A stretch of DNA of 8,496 bases from an uncultured Erysipelotrichaceae bacterium (lineage in GTDB: Bacteria; Bacillota_I; Bacilli_A; Erysipelotrichales; Erysipelotrichaceae), in the NCBI GenBank assembly GCA_934675465.1, contig CAKUQM010000056.1, forward strand, positions 1 to 8,496. Direction: 5' to 3'. Positions 6,181 through 8,496 of this stretch are shown here, one piece after another. The stretch's first letter is position 1. Each line of letters starts with the position of its first letter. The position numbers and the translations under genes are program-made. Below the pieces are notes generated by a model, which had not been told where the DNA came from, ran no database searches, and was given only the letters and a program-made list of their open reading frames with translations.

Positions 6181-6579
6181 CTATCTGATTACATCCTTCA
6201 TCTCAAAATTCATAGGTAACAATTCTCTAATAGTTACTGTTTTTTCATCCAACTTATTACTTAAATAAATCGGTGTATCTAAGTCTATCAATTCACTCAA
6301 CACTTGTCTACAAATGCCACATGGTGCAGCTAATCTATCACCATTTGATACAATAGCTAAGGCCACGACATCTTCTTTTCTATAGCCATTGGCATAAGTC
6401 GCAAAAATCGCAGTTCTCTCAGCACAATTAGTTGCCCCATAAGAAGCATTTTCAATATTGCAACCCTTGATATAAGTACCATCCTTAGTCAATACACAAG
6501 CACCAACTTTATAGTTAGAATATGGTGCATATGCATTCTCCATAGCTTCAAAAGCCTTTTCAAGTAATAATTCCTTCAT
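6181..6579 (-). CDS. cdd: Cytidine deaminase
   Basis: A 132-residue homotetramer-type cytidine deaminase that converts cytidine and deoxycytidine to uridine and deoxyuridine in pyrimidine salvage. The active site reads NCAER (51-55), with zinc ligand C52 and catalytic E54, and PCGICRQVL (86-94) with C87 and C90. This gives the three-cysteine zinc site of the Gram-positive form. NIENASYG (41-48) binds the ribose. A clear AGGAG lies ten bases before the ATG, the best ribosome-binding site within the operon's internal junctions. It abuts dgkA upstream (TAAATG) and era downstream. Confidence 0.97.
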   Translation of the reverse strand: MKELLLEKAFEAMENAYAPYSNYKVGACVLTKDGTYIKGCNIENASYGATNCAERTAIFATYANGYRKEDVVALAIVSNGDRLAAPCGICRQVLSELIDLDTPIYLSNKLDEKTVTIRELLPMNFEMKDVIR

Positions 6580-6912
6580 TTATACAATTCTCCTTATCAA
6601 TACAAATAAACAAACTATAAGCGCAAAGATGCACGCAACAAGCACAGCAGCACTTGCATAATCTTTGATAACTCTAATTCTTTCATCATATTCTGTTTTA
6701 TACATATCACAGATTTTTTCAATACAGCTATTAACAATCTCTAAACTGATAACTAATCCGATACAAATAAGAAAAGCTAACCATTCATAGTAATCTAATT
6801 TAATAATTACACCACCAATAACAGCCAGAGTTCCCAAAATTACTTGAGTTAAAACAGACTTTTCTTTTACTGCTTCTTTTAAACCTGTGAAAGCATAGGC
6901 AAACTTTTTCAT
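6580..6912 (-). CDS. dgkA: Undecaprenol/diacylglycerol kinase, DgkA family
   Basis: A 110-residue integral membrane kinase with three transmembrane helices (about 24-38, 43-60 and 87-106). Gram-positive members mainly phosphorylate undecaprenol, returning the lipid carrier to cell-wall synthesis. The active-site run SLEIVNSCIEKICD (56-69) contains E58, N61 and E65. IKDYASAAVLV (82-92) supplies the conserved Lys-Asp and small residues. The start overlaps the ybeY stop as ATGA, with GGTGATC a few bases upstream. The undecaprenol preference is inferred from the Firmicute context. Confidence 0.93.
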   Translation of the reverse strand: MKKFAYAFTGLKEAVKEKSVLTQVILGTLAVIGGVIIKLDYYEWLAFLICIGLVISLEIVNSCIEKICDMYKTEYDERIRVIKDYASAAVLVACIFALIVCLFVLIRRIV

Positions 6913-7352
6913 TTAAGATCACCAACAATCTTCTCTTGTAAACCAAACATTACATCTTCATCTTCTTTAACCATATGATCATAGCCTAATAAATGAAGCA
7001 TGCCATGAACAAACAAGAAGACAAATTCCCTTTTTATAGAATGGCCATATTTCTTAGCTTGTGAGAAAACTCTATCAGTATTAATAAAAATATCGCCAAG
7101 ATTAACATCCTCACATAAGTAATCATAATCATCTGAATCGATATTCGCAAAACTAATAACATCGGTTTCCCTATCAATATTACGATAATCTCTATTAATT
7201 GTTCTTATTTTCTTCTTACCCACAATGATTAAAGACAAGTCCAAATCATCGCTAATTCCTAATACCTCTAGAGTCTTTTTATAATATTCTTCAATATCCT
7301 TAAAATAAACTTCTAGCTCTTTTTTTCTTGTTAAATCAAATATTTCTACCAT
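6909..7352 (-). CDS. ybeY: Endoribonuclease YbeY (16S rRNA 3' maturation)
   Basis: A 147-residue UPF0054 metalloprotein with roles in rRNA processing and late ribosome quality control. The zinc motif HGMLHLLGYDH (116-126) supplies H116, H120 and H126. The upstream conserved stretch NRDYRNIDRETDVISF (53-68) and LGDIFIN (85-91) are also typical. Its start overlaps the end of the phosphatase gene by 7 bases and lacks a well-placed Shine-Dalgarno site (the nearest AAGG is about 22 bases away), indicating translational coupling. Co-transcription with era fits a joint role at the 16S rRNA 3' end. Confidence 0.96.
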   Translation of the reverse strand: MVEIFDLTRKKELEVYFKDIEEYYKKTLEVLGISDDLDLSLIIVGKKKIRTINRDYRNIDRETDVISFANIDSDDYDYLCEDVNLGDIFINTDRVFSQAKKYGHSIKREFVFLFVHGMLHLLGYDHMVKEDEDVMFGLQEKIVGDLK

Positions 7353-7762
7353 GCTTTAATTATACAATCTATCGCCTTACTAATTTCATCAAAAACTTTG
7401 TCAAAATTTCCTGTATACCAAGGATCTTCAATATCGAATGGTGCTAATTTAGAAATCTTATGATCAACATCATCAAACATTCTATTTATTAGCCTTTCAT
7501 TTGAACTATCCATGATATAAATTTCATCATAATCATTGTAATCATCAAGAGTCATCCTCTTAGCATAATGCCTATCATATGGTATATGATGCTTATCCAA
7601 TACCTTTTTAGAACCAGTATAGATATCATTACCTATTTCCTCATTACTTAAAGCTCGGGATTCACAATAACATTCCATACCCTTTGTCTTATATTTAAAC
7701 ACATACTCTGCAATAGGACTTCTACAAATATTCCCATGGCAAATAAAAAGCACTTTCTTCAT
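7346..7762 (-). CDS. Low-molecular-weight protein-tyrosine phosphatase
   Basis: A 138-residue cytoplasmic phosphatase of the LMW-PTP/arsenate reductase-like fold. The P-loop CHGNICRS (8-15) contains nucleophile C8, C13 and R14. The general-acid loop is DPWYTGNF (113-120) with D113. YIMDSSNE (82-89) is the usual third conserved stretch. Length is a little under the common 145-160 residues but complete. It is the first gene of the operon: GAGGT lies nine bases before the ATG and a good promoter sits just upstream. The usual gene before ybeY in many Firmicutes is phoH, which is absent here. The target protein is unknown, and no cognate tyrosine kinase is in the window. Confidence 0.92.
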   Translation of the reverse strand: MKKVLFICHGNICRSPIAEYVFKYKTKGMECYCESRALSNEEIGNDIYTGSKKVLDKHHIPYDRHYAKRMTLDDYNDYDEIYIMDSSNERLINRMFDDVDHKISKLAPFDIEDPWYTGNFDKVFDEISKAIDCIIKAW

Positions 7763-7791
7763 AGTCGAAAAACCTCACTTTTAAATAATTT

Positions 7792-7820
7792 ATCATATTC
7801 AGAAGAAAATAATAAGTCAT
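7792..7820 (-). promoter_or_regulatory. Promoter of the eight-gene phosphatase-to-oxidoreductase operon
   Basis: On the minus strand, -35 ATGACT (7820-7815, 4/6 matches) and -10 TATGAT (7797-7792, 5/6 matches) are separated by exactly 17 bp. A start near 7785 gives a leader of about 22 bases carrying GAGGT. No other convincing promoter is visible between these genes. The left end of the IS remnant lies only 16 bp upstream of the -35. Confidence 0.65.
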
Positions 7821-7835
7821 GAAACTATAGAATTA

Positions 7836-7847
7836 AAACAAACCCCA
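7836..7847 (+). repeat. Left terminal inverted repeat of the IS remnant
   Basis: AAACAAACCCCA here matches the complement of 8341-8352 at 10 of 12 positions. It lies 16 bp from the operon -35 box. Confidence 0.55.
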
Positions 7848-7940
7848 CTTGGTTGCACACGATAAATCGGTGTTCTAATTTCATGTGTGGGTGTTGATAG
7901 ACTATAAATTTATGTGTGTACGAATTTATATATTAAAAAA

Positions 7941-7989
7941 CCTTCCGTATAACGTTTAACTGGTAGGAAAAATAATATACGAAAGAAGG
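7941..7989 (+). promoter_or_regulatory. Hairpin sequestering the transposase ribosome-binding site
   Basis: CCTTC (7941-7945) pairs with GAAGG (7985-7989), and CGTATA (7946-7951) with TATACG (7976-7981), with a three-A bulge between. The stem covers the Shine-Dalgarno GAAGGAG of the truncated transposase at 7995. Such stems commonly limit transposase translation from read-through transcripts. The 24-base loop contains GGTAGGAA. Confidence 0.55.
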
Positions 7990-7994
7990 AGCCT

Positions 7995-8195
7995 ATGAGC
8001 CCTAATAGTGATTTTATCACATCATTTTTAAATGCTAAGTCTGATGATATTGATGAATACAATATCAAATGCATTGATGATGTCTGTTACTTTGTTATCA
8101 AATTAAAAAGAAAGAAGTGTTCTTGTGAAATATGTGGAGGTAAACTTATTGGTCATGGTACTTTTAATAAGTCTATCAATCATGCTAGTTTATAA
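7995..8195 (+). pseudogene. Truncated ISL3-family transposase, N-terminal zinc finger only
   Basis: A 66-codon frame with a strong Shine-Dalgarno (GAAGGAG, 5 bases before ATG). Its product resembles the start of ISL3 transposases. A short leader is followed by a Cys/His zinc-finger region, CSCEICGGKLIGHGTFNKSINHASL (42-66), with C44, C47, H54 and H63. ISL3 transposases are usually around 400 residues and continue from the HxSL point into a second Cys cluster and the DDE domain. Here a stop follows at once, so the catalytic part was lost by deletion. The remnant could still make a small DNA-binding peptide, but there is no evidence that it does. The family call rests on the finger pattern and IS context. 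Confidence 0.7.
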
Positions 8196-8212
8196 GAACA
8201 AACAATACCAAT

Positions 8213-8249
8213 AATATAAAAGCCACCTCTATACACTATAGAAGTGGCT
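8213..8249 (-). terminator. Hairpin inside the IS remnant, oriented as a leftward terminator
   Basis: AGCCACCTCTATA (8221-8233) and TATAGAAGTGGCT (8237-8249) form a 13-bp stem with one C/A mismatch and a three-base loop. Read leftward it is followed by TTTATATT; rightward it is followed by CATTATC, with no U-run. It is therefore best suited to stop transcripts coming from the GH13 gene on the right, and would also insulate the operon promoter. Confidence 0.55.
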
Positions 8250-8268
8250 CATTATCGTTATGTACACC

Positions 8269-8318
8269 AACATGATAGTTTATAGCTATAGTTTAAAAAA
8301 CAACATGTTAGTTTAGTG
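8269..8318 (+). repeat. Subterminal direct repeat near the right IS end
   Basis: AACATGATAGTTTATAG (8269-8285) and AACATGTTAGTTTAGTG (8302-8318) are similar 17-bp copies, 33 bp apart. The complement of the first also resembles TCATGTGTGGGTGTT near 7881-7895 at the left end. They may be transposase binding sites. No gene lies in 8196-8358. Confidence 0.4.
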
Positions 8319-8340
8319 TACCGATAAATCAAAGACGTGA

Positions 8341-8352
8341 TGGGGTCTGTTA
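8341..8352 (-). repeat. Right terminal inverted repeat of the IS remnant
   Basis: TGGGGTCTGTTA is the inverted partner of 7836-7847. It ends six bases before the stop codon of the GH13 gene. Confidence 0.55.
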
Positions 8353-8358
8353 AAAATA

Positions 8359-8496
8359 TTATTTGTGTAGAATTAAAGATTCATAAGGTCTAAGTGTTTT
8401 AGTTGTGGTTGTACTATCTTCATAATTAGAAAGTAAGATCTCATAATCGCTTAAATCCATATCAAATGTGCATTCTTTCCCATAAAAGTTGCTTAA
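8359..8496 (-). CDS. C-terminal end of a GH13 alpha-glucosidase (partial)
   Basis: The last 45 codons of a leftward gene enter from the right edge and stop at TAA (8361-8359). The segment has the closing beta-sandwich features of GH13 oligo-1,6-glucosidase, alpha-glucosidase and trehalose-6-phosphate hydrolase enzymes. These are a short acidic loop (FDMDLSDYE, residues 11-19 of the visible part), the ILLSNYED strand (20-27) and the near-terminal LRPYES (35-40) motif, equivalent to the usual LRPYEA/LxPYE ending. Such enzymes hydrolyse alpha-glucosidic bonds in the cytoplasm. The catalytic domain is outside the window, so the exact specificity is open. The IS remnant starts six bases past the stop, and no native terminator remains between them. 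Confidence 0.75.
   Translation of the reverse strand, partial: LSNFYGKECTFDMDLSDYEILLSNYEDSTTTTKTLRPYESLILHK

Larger units (their letters stand above)
7836..8352 (+). mobile_element. Internally deleted ISL3-like insertion sequence
   Basis: The ends are imperfect inverted repeats: 7836-7847 (AAACAAACCCCA) against the complement of 8341-8352 (TAACAGACCCCA), 10 of 12 matching. A second, inner pair is around GATAAATCGGT (7861-7871) and the complement of 8320-8330. Between them is a truncated ISL3 transposase start. At about 517 bp it is far shorter than an intact ISL3 element (roughly 1.3-1.5 kb), so most of the transposase gene is gone. No matching 8-bp target duplication could be recognised, and the exact outer ends are uncertain by a few bases. 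It cannot move by itself but could be mobilised by a full relative. Confidence 0.6.

Noticed and set aside
229..7762. Mollicute-type code with TGA as tryptophan
   Set aside because: TGA terminates the DUF402 gene, era and ybeY at family-typical lengths, and tryptophans are encoded by TGG where checked.
7822..8366. 8-bp target-site duplication flanking the IS remnant
   Set aside because: The flanks are A+T-rich and loosely similar, but no exact 8-bp direct repeat adjoins the inverted repeats.
1..8496. CRISPR array, tRNA or rRNA gene, phage or toxin-antitoxin module
   Set aside because: No spaced identical repeats, no cloverleaf-like segments and no matching genes were seen. All longer frames have conventional assignments.

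Overview
The window is A+T-rich chromosomal DNA from a walled, low-GC Firmicute. It could be an Erysipelotrichia/Bacilli-type gut bacterium, but I cannot name a species. The evidence is gene content (ThiT, ThiN, a DUF402 phosphatase, and a YbeY-DgkA-Cdd-Era-RecO string), a TPP riboswitch, Shine-Dalgarno sites and a DD-carboxypeptidase. TAG, TAA and TGA all end genes here, so the standard bacterial code applies.

Layout. Positions 1-228 hold no complete gene. They look like the control region of a leftward gene that begins at the very edge (ATG at 4..2). Positions 229-1420 carry a leftward pair, thiN (thiamine pyrophosphokinase) and a DUF402 nucleoside tri-/diphosphatase. Divergent from it, a TPP riboswitch (about 1450-1565) controls thiT, the thiamine-binding S-component of an ECF transporter. 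A free-methionine-(R)-sulfoxide reductase follows thiT directly, and the pair ends in a strong bidirectional hairpin terminator at 2597-2645. ThiT and ThiN together form a minimal salvage route: thiamine is imported, pyrophosphorylated to TPP, and TPP shuts off further ThiT synthesis. No thiamine biosynthesis gene is visible.

Positions 2651-7762 form one tightly packed leftward operon. In transcription order it encodes a low-molecular-weight protein-tyrosine phosphatase, YbeY, an undecaprenol/diacylglycerol kinase, cytidine deaminase, Era, RecO, an S11 D,D-carboxypeptidase and a Gfo/Idh/MocA oxidoreductase. Genes overlap or abut at most junctions. A good promoter (ATGACT, 17 bp, TATGAT) lies just upstream. 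The middle of the operon is the widespread Firmicute housekeeping block for ribosome/16S rRNA maturation, lipid-carrier recycling, pyrimidine salvage and recombination. The flanking genes are more lineage-specific.

Positions 7836-8352 are a decayed, internally deleted ISL3-like insertion sequence. It has imperfect terminal inverted repeats, a 66-codon N-terminal zinc-finger remnant of the transposase, and a hairpin that can hide the transposase ribosome-binding site. It lies between the operon promoter and the 3' end of a leftward GH13 alpha-glucosidase gene that enters from the right edge (8359-8496).

I found no clearly undescribed system. The most informative signals are the readable switching architecture of the riboswitch, the apparently leaderless thiN start, the in-frame thiT/msrC junction without a Shine-Dalgarno site, and the IS remnant with its hidden ribosome-binding site and leftward-facing terminator-like hairpin.
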